A stretch of 64,000 bases of DNA from Alnus glutinosa (taxonomy: Eukaryota; Streptophyta; Magnoliopsida; Fagales; Betulaceae): the NCBI RefSeq assembly GCF_958979055.1, contig NC_084898.1, forward strand, positions 1,870,001 through 1,934,000. The letters are read 5' to 3'. The notes beneath the pieces were generated by a model. That model worked only from the letters and a program-made list of their open reading frames with translations, was not told the origin of the DNA and did no database searches. Positions 11,833 to 24,460 of this stretch are shown piece by piece. Position 1 is the stretch's first letter, and each line of letters opens with the position of its first letter. Made by a program: the position numbers and the translations under genes.

Positions 11833-12464
11833 TGTTGGTACAGTTTCCGGTACGGTGACGTGTTGCCTTGTGATTCGTTGCCTTCCTCGATGTTCGTTCT
11901 CCTCGTAATCTGCAAAATAACAAACGGCTCGTCGGGGGTGCCGACCGGACCCCCACTCCGATGCCTAAGTCAATTCAAACTTATTTTCTGGAGAATATCA
12001 GTAATCTCAAGAGTTCATAGAATCTGCTTGTGTTCCCTTAATACCTGACGCCGTAGTCTTATTTATAGACTCACAGTTCACAGTTATAAAACCGCTAGAG
12101 TGCTTGGAGCATAATCTAATTAGGAGTCTGAGTCCTAAATCACATAGTCTTGAATCTTATCTTTCTGATTAGGAGTCTGAGTCCTAGATCACATAGTCTT
12201 GAGTCTTATCTTCATAGAATTCAAATTGGGTAGTAGAGTCCAAACTGGATATGACACTCTCTTTAGCTAATGTCATTCTATTAGGTACCTTATCCCATAT
12301 TTGATGGGATAGAAGTCTATCTTGATATATTTTGAATATCCATCTTTTTGGAGATAACGACTGGTCTTGTACTTAGGTCTGATCTGGCCGAGCCAACCCG
12401 ATGGGCTCGGCCCCCGATACTACCTTAGGCCCACGTGTCTTTGGAGCTGATTATTTCTCCAACA
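11833..12464 (-). repeat. LTR (5' LTR in element orientation)
   Basis: This is the right copy of the 632-bp terminal repeat. The primer-site-like sequence lies immediately left of it at about 11,807-11,832, so it is the 5' LTR of the minus-strand element. TAAAG follows it. Confidence 0.85.
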
Positions 12465-12469
12465 TAAAG

Positions 12470-12987
12470 CAATTCATGTTTGTTAAAAGAAACAACAAAG
12501 CAAAAATACTATATCCACAAAAGGAGTGGCTGAAACCCAAGCAAATTCCAGCTCCAAAAATATCATAGAGATGAAACCCATATCAAATCCCATAATATTA
12601 CTATTATGAAGTTTAGCCGCTTGATACATTTTCAACAAGTACGGATCCGTTAAAAAGTTCATCACCAGCCTTCACAAATGATCATAACAGAACAATAAGT
12701 ACATGCTGAAAAGACACAATTATGGCATGGAGCTAATTCAAGTAGGTGAAACCATATTAATTCAAGAGGCAAAGACATTTTCAGTTAGCTTAGCTTTTCA
12801 AGTACTTGTATTGCTTCCAGAAGCAACACTTACCTTCCATTCTGCTACCTCGGAGGCAAAACAATTGATTGCCACATAACTAAACAGTAACTAAATTGAC
12901 CATCGGAAAAGTTTCAGCACCAAGAATATATATGTGATTGCCATTACACTCAACATCATCCAAATAACTAATTTTCCAGTCTTAGGT
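12470..12987. other. Intergenic DNA conserved between units
   Basis: This sequence continues the downstream flank of unit 1. It matches unit 2 at about 25,562-25,850 and 27,880-28,063, where unit 2 carries about 2 kb of inserted DNA. I see no gene. Confidence 0.5.
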
Positions 12988-14491
12988 CACTACAAAAAAA
13001 ACTGTAATTTGCCGCGTGTCTACAGTAACAGTTACTGTAGACACGCGGCCAACTGGCCGCGTATCTTAATAACTACGTGACAGATTGTTTGCGAAAAACA
13101 AGTAGGCGCGTGTAAAAAATACACGCGGCCAATTGGCCGCGTGTATTTTGCACACGCGGTCAATTGGCCGCGTTTATTTTTTACACGCGGCCAATTTGCA
13201 CACGCGGCCAATTAGCCGCGTTTATTTTTGACACTCGGCCAATTGGCCGCGTGTATCAAATAAACATGGCCAAGTGATTCAAAATTCCCTCCTTTTCTTT
13301 TTTTCTTCTGCAGCTGCACCGCCCGCATTGTTTGACTTTTCTTTATCATTTCTTTTTTCTTTTTCTTTCTTCCTTCGAGGATAATATTAATGGCCGGTTC
13401 TTTCTTCTTCTTTTTTCTTTGTTCTTTTTTCTGCCTTCTTCCTTCTTTCCCTTCTTCCTTCTTTCTTCCCCTTATTTCTTTTCTTCCCCAGCCTTATTTC
13501 TTCACACAGTCACAGAGAGCCAGAGAGGGAAATGGAAGACGGAGACCGAGAGAGCTGGAGATCCGGTCTGTGGTATGATTTCCGCGTGTAATTTTTTCTT
13601 TTCCTTCTTTCCCTTTTTCCCACGCTCTTCGTTCCTAAATCTCCTTTTTTTTTTTTTTTTTTTTGTTCTTTTCTTCACACAGAGGGAGATGGAAGAGGGA
13701 GACCGATCGGAGCTGGAGATGGAAGAGGGAGATTGATTTCCGGCGACCGATTCTCAGGGATTGGTATTTTTTTCTGGTTTTATTTCCTGCGATTTGCTGT
13801 TGTTTGGGTTTATTGAATTTGATTTTGGGTTTCGGGCGTTTTGGTTTGATAATTTCCGGCGAATTGGTTTGATGATTTAGGGTTTCTCTTGTATTGATTT
13901 TTTTTTTTCCCATTTTGGGTTTTATTTCCGGCGTGACGTTGTTGTTTTGGTCCCGGCGTGATGCTGTTGTTTTTTTTCCCATCTTGTATTGATTTTGGGT
14001 TTCGGGCGATTGGGTTGAATGGCCGGGTTCTTGCTATTTTTTCTGGCTTCTTGCTGTGTTTTCTGGGTTTGGGTGTAATGAATTTGCTGTTGTTTTGGTT
14101 ATGGATTAATGGGAGAAGAAAAAAGACCGGCCTGGCCTGGCCGGATGTATGCCAGATTGGAGAAGAAAGGATACCGGCCTGGCCTGGCCGGATCGATGTA
14201 TGCCAATTTTTTTTTTTAAAAAGGACAAAAATTTTAGCCGCGTGTATTGAAATACACGCGGCTAGAATTTCAAAAAAAAATAAATTCCTGTCAGCCACGT
14301 ATTTTTTGCAAGTTGCTAAATGATACATGGCTAAATAGCCACATATATAAAGGGACACGCGGCTAATTGTGCATTTAAACACAACAGAATTTACCACGTA
14401 TAATTGGTTGTGGCTAAATGCAATTAGCCATGTGTATGACCCCATACACGTGGCTAATTGCAAGTGGCTAATAACAAAGTTATTTGTAGTG
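12988..14491. mobile_element. Non-autonomous CACTA element
   Basis: The 1,504-bp element begins CACTACAAAAAAA and ends TTATTTGTAGTG, flanked by a 3-bp duplication GGT (12985-12987 and 14492-14494). The matching position of unit 2 lacks it. Subterminal zones at both ends are packed with direct and inverted copies of CACGCGGCCAATTGGCCGCG-like words and an 11-bp palindrome arm around TACAGTAACAG, typical CACTA subterminal repeats. The centre is T-rich with short open frames, and no transposase is recognised. Confidence 0.85.
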
Positions 14492-14494
14492 GGT

Positions 14495-17474
14495 GTTCAA
14501 TCCACATATTAACTTAACAAACTACCTTTCGAACACGACCGAAATGCTAACGAGCCACATAATTTACAGAGATTTTCTAAATCCATCAACATTTGAAACC
14601 GTTAACCAAAAAATAACTAATAATTTGAATTATATAACTTTTCTATTAGAATAACAAAAGGCGGCACTTAACTCTTCCTTATACATATATATCTATTTGA
14701 GCACAATTCATCCATCAGAAATTCAACGCAAACCTAAAACCACAAACTTAATTAAAACAAAATTAGGAAGATAATGGTTTAACATATCTTTCTTTATTAT
14801 GCCCGTCCCAACTTAACCTAACCTATTGAAAATATTCAGGCTTTAGGATGATTATTTTATGAGTAATTCTACGTATACATTAAATGTCCATGAAAAATAA
14901 GGTGGCTTTTAAAATTACAATTTGATTAATCATACGTCCAATAGTAATTTTAAAAGTCATCTAATTTTTTAATAGATACTTGATGAACGCTTAATATAAA
15001 TATAAAATTACTTTTATTTTCTTGGTCAACTTAAAAACATTTGAAGTTGCTAATATTTTACGATGTACATAATCATTGGGTTTACGATGTCTTTCTTTGG
15101 ACTAATAATGCACCATTGGGCTTACGATGTACATAATCATACTATTAGAACGTATGATTATCCATAATCATCCACATCAAAGCCCACTGCTGGGATGGGC
15201 CTCCATGGGTACACAATCAAATATTGCAGAAAGCAAAAGGCAATGCTCAGTTAGTCTTAAGGAAAGGGTGACAATTTCTATTTGAATATTGGGTTCGGTT
15301 TAATATGTGTATAATATTATATAATTTGATCAATTTAATTAAACGGGTCATGTCTCTTAACTTTAACTCAAAAAATAAAAGGAGTATCCTTAATTTTTTC
15401 AAGGTACTTTCCAAGTTGGAAGTATCATTTGACAAATACGAATTCCTTGCGGCGATTACAGTTATTGAATCTACCAAACTACTCCATTTAATATGGCATT
15501 TGGTTTACCAACTCGATGGGAATGCCCTAATTTTTATTTTTTTTACTTTGTAATCCTAATTATGTCCAATTTGGGCAAAAAAACAAGGAAGAAGGTGTGT
15601 AGAGTTCATGAGCTTGTTTGGCAAACCATTCTAACTCTCATTCTATTTTTTTTTTTTTCACTTTTTTCAAAAAAATTAAATAAAAAACATTCTAACTTTT
15701 TTACACTTTTTATATCACATCATTAATTTTTTATTACTATACAAGTAAAAAAAATCCACTACAAAACAAAACTTTTTCACTTTTTTATAAAGCATTATCA
15801 AATTGTATATCACATTAATTACTTCTTACTACTATTCAAATAAATATTTCACGATACAATTGCTTACCAAACAAGCTAATTATTTTGGGCAACCCAAAAG
15901 ATATAGGGCTCACCTACCCGATGCCCTTGGGTCTACCCGATGCACTTGGGTCCACCATCCACACCTTCTTTCTTATTAATTCTCAAGGACAATTTAGAAA
16001 AATGATAGAAATACATCACTTTTACAACAAGTTTACAACAGCCCTCTCACATGGGGTGGGCCCCACACACTGTACCCCATGTGAGAGGGCTGTTGTAAAC
16101 TTGTTGTAAAAGTGATGTACGGGAATCAGTTCTCGACAATTTAACCATAACCACTCTATCGAATCAACCCTACTAGATGGACTTTATTGGTGATCCAATG
16201 GCAGGCAATTAAGTGGGGTATTTATTGGATTATAATTTTCAACATTTTTAAAGAAATTTTAAATTCTCAAATTATGTGAATTTAGATCATTTTTTTAATC
16301 TAATAGCGTGAAAAACGATAAATATTAAAGATATAACACGTTATCGAGAGGGAAAAAAAAAACATTTCGAAAGACTTTTTCTTCAATTTTGAATAGACAT
16401 ATATTTTTTAATAAATCAAAATATAGTTTTTTATTCAAAATTTTTATACGACATAAAGTACAAAAGACTAATAGAAATATACTCAATTCTCATTGTTAAC
16501 ATGTCACATTTTTAATATGTAGCATTTTGCATGCGGCTTGATGTATGAAATGACATAAATTCAAATAATTTAAGAATTTACAATTTTAAAAAAATTATAG
16601 GACATCTTGATCTGTATTTATCACGTTATTAAAGTATGAAAATCGGGCGGTATTATGTCCTGGGATACCATTGTCAAGGTGCATTCTCAAGCTTTGTTTG
16701 TTAAATTATTTTATTTTTTTCACTTTCGTTTTTTGTTTTCAAAACCAAAATATTATTGAACAATCTAAAATATAAAATAATTACAAAATACTTAAAACTA
16801 TTTTCACAATTTTTTTTTTTAAAAAAAACAATAACAAACAAAGTCGATCATATTTTGATTTTTAAATTGGAGTAGGAAAAAGATCGACTTCTTCAAACTA
16901 TAGATTTTTAAAATATATAAGGTTTTTTTCCGTCTTTATTGCTCGTTTGCTGTTTCCCCATGCATTATGGATTAGGAAAATGCTAAGTATTAGCATATCT
17001 AATTATCTCATTTATTTTATATTAGTTGGCATGGCGTGTTTTAAGTAATCTATCATCTCATGTAAATGAGTCTTACATGATAAATATGTGTGAATAATAG
17101 CATTTTTACTGAATATTTGATGTAGGTTTTTAAAAATGAATAGTTCAATTTTTTTTTTTAACATATAAGTAAGTTATAATGAGGTAATCAAAAGAAAAAT
17201 TATGGATATAATATTAGGTGATCAAATATGTATTATTCAATGTGTGTGTATATATATTAAAAAAAATTACAAAAAAAAAAAAAAAAAAGAAAGAAAGAAA
17301 AAAAAGCAGATTATTCTTACATTTGAAGGGAATTTTAATAACTAAAAGAAAATGCATGCAGGCTATTTTGACTTCAAAGATCCTTATCCCATGTAGCTTT
17401 ATTAAACTATCTGGCTTTCCGGCTTTCCCTAGCTCACACCCCCTGAATATTTTGTAGCTTCCACTTTCGCACAA
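14495..17474. other. Intergenic DNA upstream of unit 2, including a perfect hairpin
   Basis: This A+T-rich sequence is conserved with 29,220-32,064 upstream of unit 3. I see no gene. It contains the hairpin at 16,012-16,119 (listed separately) and poly-A/T tracts near 15,650, 16,810 and 17,270. Confidence 0.5.
16012..16119. repeat. Perfect 46-bp inverted repeat (hairpin)
   Basis: The arms at 16,012-16,057 and 16,074-16,119 are exact reverse complements over 46 bases, with a 16-base spacer. The left arm starts TACATCACTTTTACAACAAG. The matching region of unit 3 (about 30,660-30,720) has no such hairpin, so it is an insertion or a local rearrangement. It may be a very young foldback MITE or a hairpin RNA source. 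Confidence 0.8.
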
Positions 17475-18162
17475 ATGGCCTCCTCCCAAGTCTTCTTCTC
17501 CACCTTCTTCATCTTCTTCTTCCTTCCTCACATAACTTCAAGCGCCATAATTTGCGAAACTTCGTCTTGTGGTGACAGGGAAAACCCGCTCGTCAACTTC
17601 CCTTTCCGTCTGAAAGGCATGAATACCGACCAATCGTGCGGCTATCCGGGATTCGATCTCTCATGCAACAACCGAAGCCAGACAATCCTCACTCTCCCTT
17701 ATTCCGGTGACGTCGTCGTCGAATACATCGACTACTACGAGCAATCAATATATATCGACGACCCAGATCATTGCTTTGCCAGACGCTTCCTGCAGAACTT
17801 CACTGTCTCGGGCTCTCCTTTCCGGTTTGCAGCTGTCGGAAACTTCACCTTCTTCAACTGCTCGGCCAACGAGACGATGATGTACGAGTACGGGTATGGG
17901 CGGGTCATTCCTTGCGTTTGCGGCGACGACTATAACATCTAGATCACGGCGAGTCGCTACAGTGAGACTTTGATGACGATGCCGTCGTGTCGGGTAATTT
18001 TGATGGATTTGCTTCCTGTGCCACTGTCACCGTCACCGATGGTGCAGTTGACTTGGGGTGAGCCCAGTTGTGGAGAATGTCTAGCCGGCGATGGATACTG
18101 TGCGCGCAAGAGTGCTACCAGTCTGGATGTTGGATGCTTTAATATTGTTCCAAGCAGCAATG
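17475..18162 (+). pseudogene. First exon E1a of unit 2, disrupted by a nonsense codon
   Basis: This 688-bp exon codes a signal peptide (MASSQVFFSTFFIFF...) and a GUB_WAK-type ectodomain (CETSSCG, NFPFRLKG, SCGYPGFDLSC, later C..C...GYC). It ends one base into a codon before the donor GGTACGTTT, as the other first exons do. Codon 156 is TAG (17940-17942), where the near-identical unit 3 exon has TGG (tryptophan). The frame is open again to the splice donor. Without read-through the product is a 155-residue secreted fragment lacking membrane and RING parts. No E2 lies between it and the next first exon, so any splicing would have to reach E2 at 24,461. It is probably a pseudogene exon. Confidence 0.8.
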
Positions 18163-18312
18163 GTACGTTTACTTTTCCGATCAAATGAAACACAATTATC
18201 TGTTATCAAATGAAACACAATTATATGTTTGAATCGTATACGATTAGAGTAGGTAATTATGAGATTTATATGACGAAATGAAAATTGAACTATCCAATCA
18301 CTTATTCGAGAA

Positions 18313-18495
18313 GTAGGGGCAGAGCCAACCTCTCCAATTTCAGGGGCCAAATTGAAAAAAAAAAAAATTAAAAAAAAGTTGGGAGGCCAAAATTAAAAAA
18401 AAATAAAAAAATTAGGAGTAAATTTTTTTTTTTTTTGGGTAGAACCTTTGGGCTCGGGGCCAGGCCCCAAGCTCCTTAGTAGTTCCGCCACTGCC
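18313..18495. repeat. Short inverted-ended repeat (GGCGGAGC-type)
   Basis: The ends are related in inverted orientation (GGGGCAGAGCC at left; AGTGGCGGAACTA on the complement at right), around A/T runs and a GGGGCCAGGCCCC palindrome. The copy after unit 3 E1a (about 32,914-33,092) shows it predates the duplication. A loosely similar sequence lies at about 49,335-49,600. Confidence 0.4.
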
Positions 18496-18499
18496 AATA

Positions 18500-20607
18500 A
18501 GTATGGATGAAGTATAATATTTTTAATCAATTTCTTAATTTAGGGTAATTTAATCTCATTAAATATTTAAAGTTAGGTTAATATAATCCTCATCAAATCC
18601 ATAACTCTAGGGTAATTCAACACTAGAAATGGAGGAAAACATAGAAACACAGCGGATTAGTCTCCTTTTTTTTTCTTTTCATATTTTTCTGAATATCAAA
18701 AAGGGTTGAATAACTTAAGGGGGGTTTAAGTGTAGAATTAGAATCTTAATTAGTTATAATACTATATTAAATTATTATTTATTTTAAAATTTTAAATTGA
18801 TATAGAATAATAAATTTAATTATTTAAGTAATATTACAATAGTTTACGCAGCTAAATTTCGGCTCCATATCGTTAGTCGAGCACTTATGGGCCTTGCCTT
18901 CTTTTGTGCTAACTTTAGAGCATATTTGTTAGTGCTGCAGTGCATGCTTGGAAGTACGCCATAATTTTCAATTCAGTTCTTTTTTTTATTTCCTGAATTT
19001 ATTTTTGGGTCAGAAAATGCAAAATTCAATCTAAATAAATCCGCACACAAAAACCGAGGAGATACTTGTTGCCAAAACACAATTCGCATGCAAAAACCGA
19101 GGGAAAAATAGTAAGAAAAAATAGTAGAAAACAACTCACAACTAAACATGAATTTTAAAATATATTCAATTTTTTCAAACTATAATTCACATTTCTAAAC
19201 ATGTTTTTTTCAATTTTTGTTTTTGTTTTTTATACTATCTAATTTTTTTATTTTTTATTTTTTTTTATGTGCAATTTTGAAAACAATAATGTATTCTAAA
19301 TATAATATTATTGATATATATTTTTTGGTTTAGGTTATTTGTATTCGATTTATGTTTACTTGTATATGTTGACTTATTCAAATACAAATAAGAACTTATG
19401 TATTATAAATAATTAAATTATTAAATATAATATAGCTCTTTGAACTTTCCTCAATAAATATAGATCATAAGCATTTGTCAAACACTGCCCTCCTTTTCTA
19501 GACATTTTACTTTTCCTGCCCCTTCTACATGTTCAATATTCTATCTTTACGTCAGAAGCATTGAATTCTTTTTAGGGTCCAGTTTCTACCAATCATAAGG
19601 TCTTTTGAATTTTTTAGACAGAATTTTATGGTCCACGTACGTCTTTAAGAGAAGGGATGGTAATTTGTGCTAGTCTACCTATTTTGAGTCATATCCACAT
19701 ATGAATATAAAATTATATGAATTAATTATAATTTGATGTATTTAAGTAAATAGGTTAGACTTTTCAATAATATTTTGTTAATTTCGTATTAAGTTTATAT
19801 CAAATTTACAGGTTATATAAAAAAATTGGTATCATTTATATCGCATATTAGATTCATATCATGTTGAGCCACATATATAAGATTAGATAAGTCAACCCTA
19901 ACTGACTCATTTAATTAAATAAGTCACACCTCTAAACCATAACCTACAAATTTCATATTAAGTTCGTGTTGAATTGCAAGTTGTGTCCAAAATTTGGAAC
20001 CTTGCTTTTTTTAACCATTCACTCATTCATATCATTGATGATAAAAATTTTGAACAACGAGTTTAGTTATAATAATGTCGTTAAGGAATATACTTCTCAC
20101 AAATTAGGTTATATACTTCTTACAGATTAAGGAATATATGATAATATTATATACATCTCACATATTAAAGTATTACAGAATGTATGATAATTTTATAGAT
20201 TGAATTAAAAGAAATTTGTCAAATCCAATTTAGAAGAAAACTCTATTCGTTATAAAATTAACCGTTCAATTTTTTGGTTTTTTAAGATATAATTAAGTGA
20301 GATATAATTAAAATTAATAAATGAAAATTAAATCTAATAGTAAAGCATTTAGGTGAACAAATATGAATAATTTTTTTAAAAAAAGACAATTATTCCCTCA
20401 TTCACAATATTGCTGTCACGATGTAATTGGAGAACCTTTCCTTGAATATTTCTTCACAATATGTATAGGCGGCTCTTTTGACTTTGTTCTTCAAAAAAAC
20501 AAAAAATAAAATAAAAAAAAGCTCTTTTGACTTTGAAGAGGACTCCACTACTCCCTAGCTATCCAATGTAGCTTATTAACCTTCCTAATTCACTTCGACT
20601 ATCGTGT
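18500..20607. other. Spacer between E1a and E1b of unit 2
   Basis: This A+T-rich sequence is conserved with 33,100-36,300 of unit 3, but lacks about 1.1 kb present there (about 34,050-35,110). It would contain any promoter of E1b. I recognise no gene or clear promoter motif. Confidence 0.45.
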
Positions 20608-21166
20608 ATGGCTTCCTTCCAAGTCTTCTTCCCCACCTCCTTCTTCCTCCTCCTCCTCTTCTTCTTCCTTCCTCGCATAGCATCAAACGCCATAATCTGT
20701 AAACCTTCATCTTGTGATGGCAACCAAAACGTGCCTGTTCAGTTCCCTTTCCGACTCAAAGGCTCTCAAGCCCCAGCATGCGGCTATGATCCGGGATTCG
20801 ATCTCTCATGCGACAACAAAAGCCGGACAATCATCCGTTTGCCGAATTCTGGGGACTTCGTTGTCTTACACATCGACTACTTGTACCAATTAATATATAT
20901 CGCCGACCCAGACGATTGCTTTCCCAGACGGCTCATTCAAAACTTCACCGCTTTGGGCTCGTGGTGGAGACTGTGTGCGCAGTGATACGAGCCTCGATGT
21001 TGAATGCTTTGTCAACAGTCCAAGCAACAACATTGGTACGTTTTAATTGTTTCACTAAAAATTGTTTTTTAAGGTATTAATTAGACTGTTAATTAAATTA
21101 TAAAATTCATAGTTTTCAGTAATCTATTTTTTATTTTTAGATAAATAATAATTTAATATAGATTAT

Positions 21167-21493
21167 ATTAAAGCGTCTCACATCACTAAGATTTCTTTTA
21201 CCCAGACACTTTATAAATCATAGTGTCCATTCCTCTCTCAATGTGTATTTTGAGAATGTCAATGGGCCCATGAACTTTTTACATAGTATCAGAGCCACAT
21301 GTTTCTTATGTGATGGGTCTTTTCCTCCTGTTGTTGTCTACGTGTTTGGCTATTAGTTAACACAAGTGAGGGGGCATGTGAAAGTGTTCCACATCGTTAA
21401 GATTTTTTTTCATTTGGGCACTTTAAAAGTTGGTGTCCCTTTCTCTCTCAATGCGTCTTTCGAAAGTATCAATGGGTCCATAAACTTTTCACA
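21167..21493 (+). mobile_element. TRIM-like element, unit 2 copy
   Basis: This copy sits at the same place as that at 228-555, with the tRNA-Met-like primer site after the first repeat and a GTGAGGGGG tract before the second. It was carried by the tandem duplication. Confidence 0.6.
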
Positions 21494-22205
21494 TATTATA
21501 ATATGATTATTTTTTTTTTTTTTGAAGAAATATGATTAATATGATTAATATATATGACTTCAAATCCTTGCGGGCCTTGTATTCTTCTCCACTCCTCGTT
21601 GGTTAATTCTTCATTTCTTCTTACAATTATTTCACAGAAGAATAGAGAAAAAGAGGAGGAGGTTTGATCGTAGTCAAACTGACTAGGTCCCACATTGCTA
21701 GTTGTTTTGGGTGGAAGATCGCTTTCTTCAATAATCATGAACAACTTGAACACTTCCACAACATGAAAACACACACACACATTTATACAATTTGAGATCT
21801 TCAACAATTAATAATCTTGAGCAATGCAATTGTTTATTTTCTATATATAAGTGGACAAACAATTGTGAAAGTTTCTGTTAAGTAGGCGGACTTCATTGAA
21901 TAAAGATTCCCATGAAACCCAAAGTTTTGAGCAGTTTGCTGCAATGTTTAGACAAATGGATTAATTTCATAAAACTTTTCATATTTACTGTCTGTATTAC
22001 TAACAATTCGGATGATAAATTGCTAAAAATCTGAACCCAAGTTTATAAAACTTCTCACAATCCTCTGTAATTCAATTAAAATAATTGTAGAGAAATGCCG
22101 ATTCCCTACGCACATGCCACATCCCATGGTTTTACTTGGTTGGGTGGTATATATACATCACTTTCTTCGAGAAGCAAGACCAAGTCTAACATTCTGCAGC
22201 ACTAA

Positions 22206-23059
22206 GGCCATCTCCAGTAGACTTGCTATTTCCTTCAAAATAATCAAATTTGACTTTTATTAGTAAATTTTATTCTCCAACAAAATGGCTATTTTAACCA
22301 TTTCTCTAAACATATGAACAGTGAATAGCCAACACTGGCTATTCACTGTTCATGTGTTTAGACTTTTTTTATTAATAATTTCTCTCTCCCTCTCTCCCTC
22401 TCCGATTCCTCTTCGTCCCTCTCTGTCACTCTTCGTCCCTCATCTAACAATGGAAGCAATAGTATGAGCCCCAATCTTCCATGGATCGACGATGGGTGAC
22501 GTTCGGTGGATGGGTCGACGCCAGTGAAGCTGGAGGTGGATTCCGCCGGGGTCTTGATCGGCAGTATGAGCCCCGATCTTCCATGGATCGACGATGGGTG
22601 ACGTCCGGTGGATGGGTCGACGCCAGTGAAGTTGGAGGTGGATTCCGCCGGGTTCTTGATCGGCTTCAGCTGTGCCCTTTTTCCGGTGGATCGGTCTTGA
22701 TCGATGCTAATCGGTGATTCCGTTGCTCTGGCCGTGAGTGGATCGACGTCGTGTGTGTAGTGGTTGAACGGCGTTGATCCGGTGGTTGAGTTGTGCGGTA
22801 TTGAAGTAGAGAGTGTGGTGCGGTGGGTGCTTCTTCTTCGTCGTAGTGCAGTGGGTTGGGGTTGGGGGAGACTGGAGAGTGAGACAGAGACCAAAGAGTA
22901 AGAGAGAAATGAAAACAAAAATTAAAGAAAATGATTAAAAAATAATATTTTAAAAAAGTAGAGAGTGAACTGTTAAAGAGAAATTAGGATAAATAGTAGT
23001 TAAAGTAGAGAGTTATTCTTTTTTAATAGCTATTCTAACTTTTATTACTGGAGATGGCC
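22206..23059. mobile_element. PIF/Harbinger-like element, unit 2 copy
   Basis: This is the unit 2 copy of the element at 1227-2090: GGCCATCTCCAGTAG ends, TAA flanks, and the internal repeat of about 100 bp. It is 854 bp, slightly shorter from a small deletion. Its shared position with unit 1 and absence from unit 3 date the insertion. Confidence 0.8.
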
Positions 23060-23062
23060 TAA

Positions 23063-24460
23063 TTAACACCATTCACACAGAGGACGGTTCCATTTGTTTA
23101 ATTTGGTGGGAGATCACTTTCTTCAAGAACCGTGAACAAGTCTAACACTTTTCAACCTAACCACATAAAGAGACAGGGTCCACGTATCAATTCTGTCAAA
23201 ACAATTGGTAGGCGATGATCAAAGTCCACGTATGATCAATTCTGTCAAAACAAAAACCTCCGAAGGAGTGGTGTAATGGCATTCAAGTTTAATAATGGGG
23301 TTAGGTCTTGAGTTCGAATTCTGAAATAGAAAGTGTTTGGTTTACCATCTTATTGGCTTGAGTATCGCTAGTATTCTCAGTGAGACTAAAGAGTAAAATC
23401 ATGGTTCTATTAAACTTGAGGAATCGCCTGCGGTTTTTTATTGTCTATGTCCCTTCTGTGCAATTGACCAGCAGGCAGGTACTATCATGGTCACGCTCAG
23501 GCAGAGTAGTCACTCTGGTCATCTCCTCTGTCTTCTTTGAGTTTAAAAAAAAAAAAAAATCTGTCAAAATTAAATCGCATAAGGGATGGTTCTAATGCTC
23601 CCACAGCTCTAATTCTTTGGGTGGGAGTTGGTTTTCAACCTTGAAAGCATGCCGTAGTCAAAGCAATGATGTCGGTATTTTCTCTGTTTCAATCTGGAGG
23701 GCACTGTGCAAAGAGAGATTCAACAAACTCGGAGGTTGACCACAAGACCACCATCTTGCATCTTTCAAAAGTTAACCTCAAAAAGTCCTCTATGCAGTCA
23801 TTCAATTTTCAAACTTTGAACTTAATGCCTTTCAAGATCATTGACATAAATCCATGCATTAGAATTATACAAATAGACTTTGCCATAATTGGCATGTAGA
23901 GAATGTCATGACCCAACACAGAGAAAGCCTTAGGAAAAAGACAAAGTGTAGAACTAATCTTAAAATGCTTTAAAATTTTCTATAAGAAAACATGATCTCT
24001 CTAATTTTCATTATGGGGTCATGCGGTGTGTGCAATTTTATTAAATTTAGCTCTTACTTGATTTAGTATGTAGGGACTACTTATATATGATAATGAGGAG
24101 ATTATTGCTTATACTAACAGATTTTTTAAAGTTAAAGGCTTAATGAATTAATTGTTGAACTTGGTGTTGCCCCAAATAAAACATTAATTCTGGCTCCGTT
24201 GTTGCTATATAGGTCACTATTAAAAAAAATCACATCTATTATTGGCTATTAAATAAACGCTAATAAACTGATGATAATTTTCGGCGTGTATTTATATAGT
24301 CGAGAATGGTAAAACCATTGGCGACAATTATTTATAAAGCACCGGTGCTTATGCTATAGCTTGTATTGGATTCATATCTCGCTTTTTAACAAATTGGTTA
24401 ACTATTTGTTGATATTTTATCTATGATCAATTAGTTTACTGTAATTGTTTCCTCTTTTAG
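23063..24460 (+). other. Remaining intron of unit 2
   Basis: This is near-identical to 2094-3490. It contains the same 77-codon open frame (23666-23899), a poly-A run and a TTTTAG acceptor. Confidence 0.6.

Larger units (their letters stand above)
5437..12464 (-). mobile_element. Non-autonomous Ty3/gypsy-like LTR retrotransposon (LARD type), minus orientation
   Basis: The 7,028-bp element is flanked by a perfect 5-bp target duplication TAAAG (5432-5436 and 12465-12469). Unit 2 shows the unoccupied site near 25,560 (CAAACTTAAAGCAATTC). The two LTRs are each 632 bp, start TGTTGG and end CCAACA. Read on the minus strand, the sequence after the right-hand LTR begins TTTGGTGCCGTCTGTGGGAA, a primer-site-like sequence familiar from plant gypsy elements, and a purine tract with AGGGGGG abuts the other LTR at 6069-6079. 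So transcription would run right to left. I find no gag, protease, reverse transcriptase or integrase in the 5.76-kb interior; its short open frames are unremarkable. I count about 10 substitutions between the LTRs, so it is fairly young. Confidence 0.85.

Noticed and set aside
13332..14463. Overlapping open frames on both strands (up to 217 codons)
   Set aside because: They lie in the T-rich interior and subterminal repeats of a CACTA element; composition-driven.
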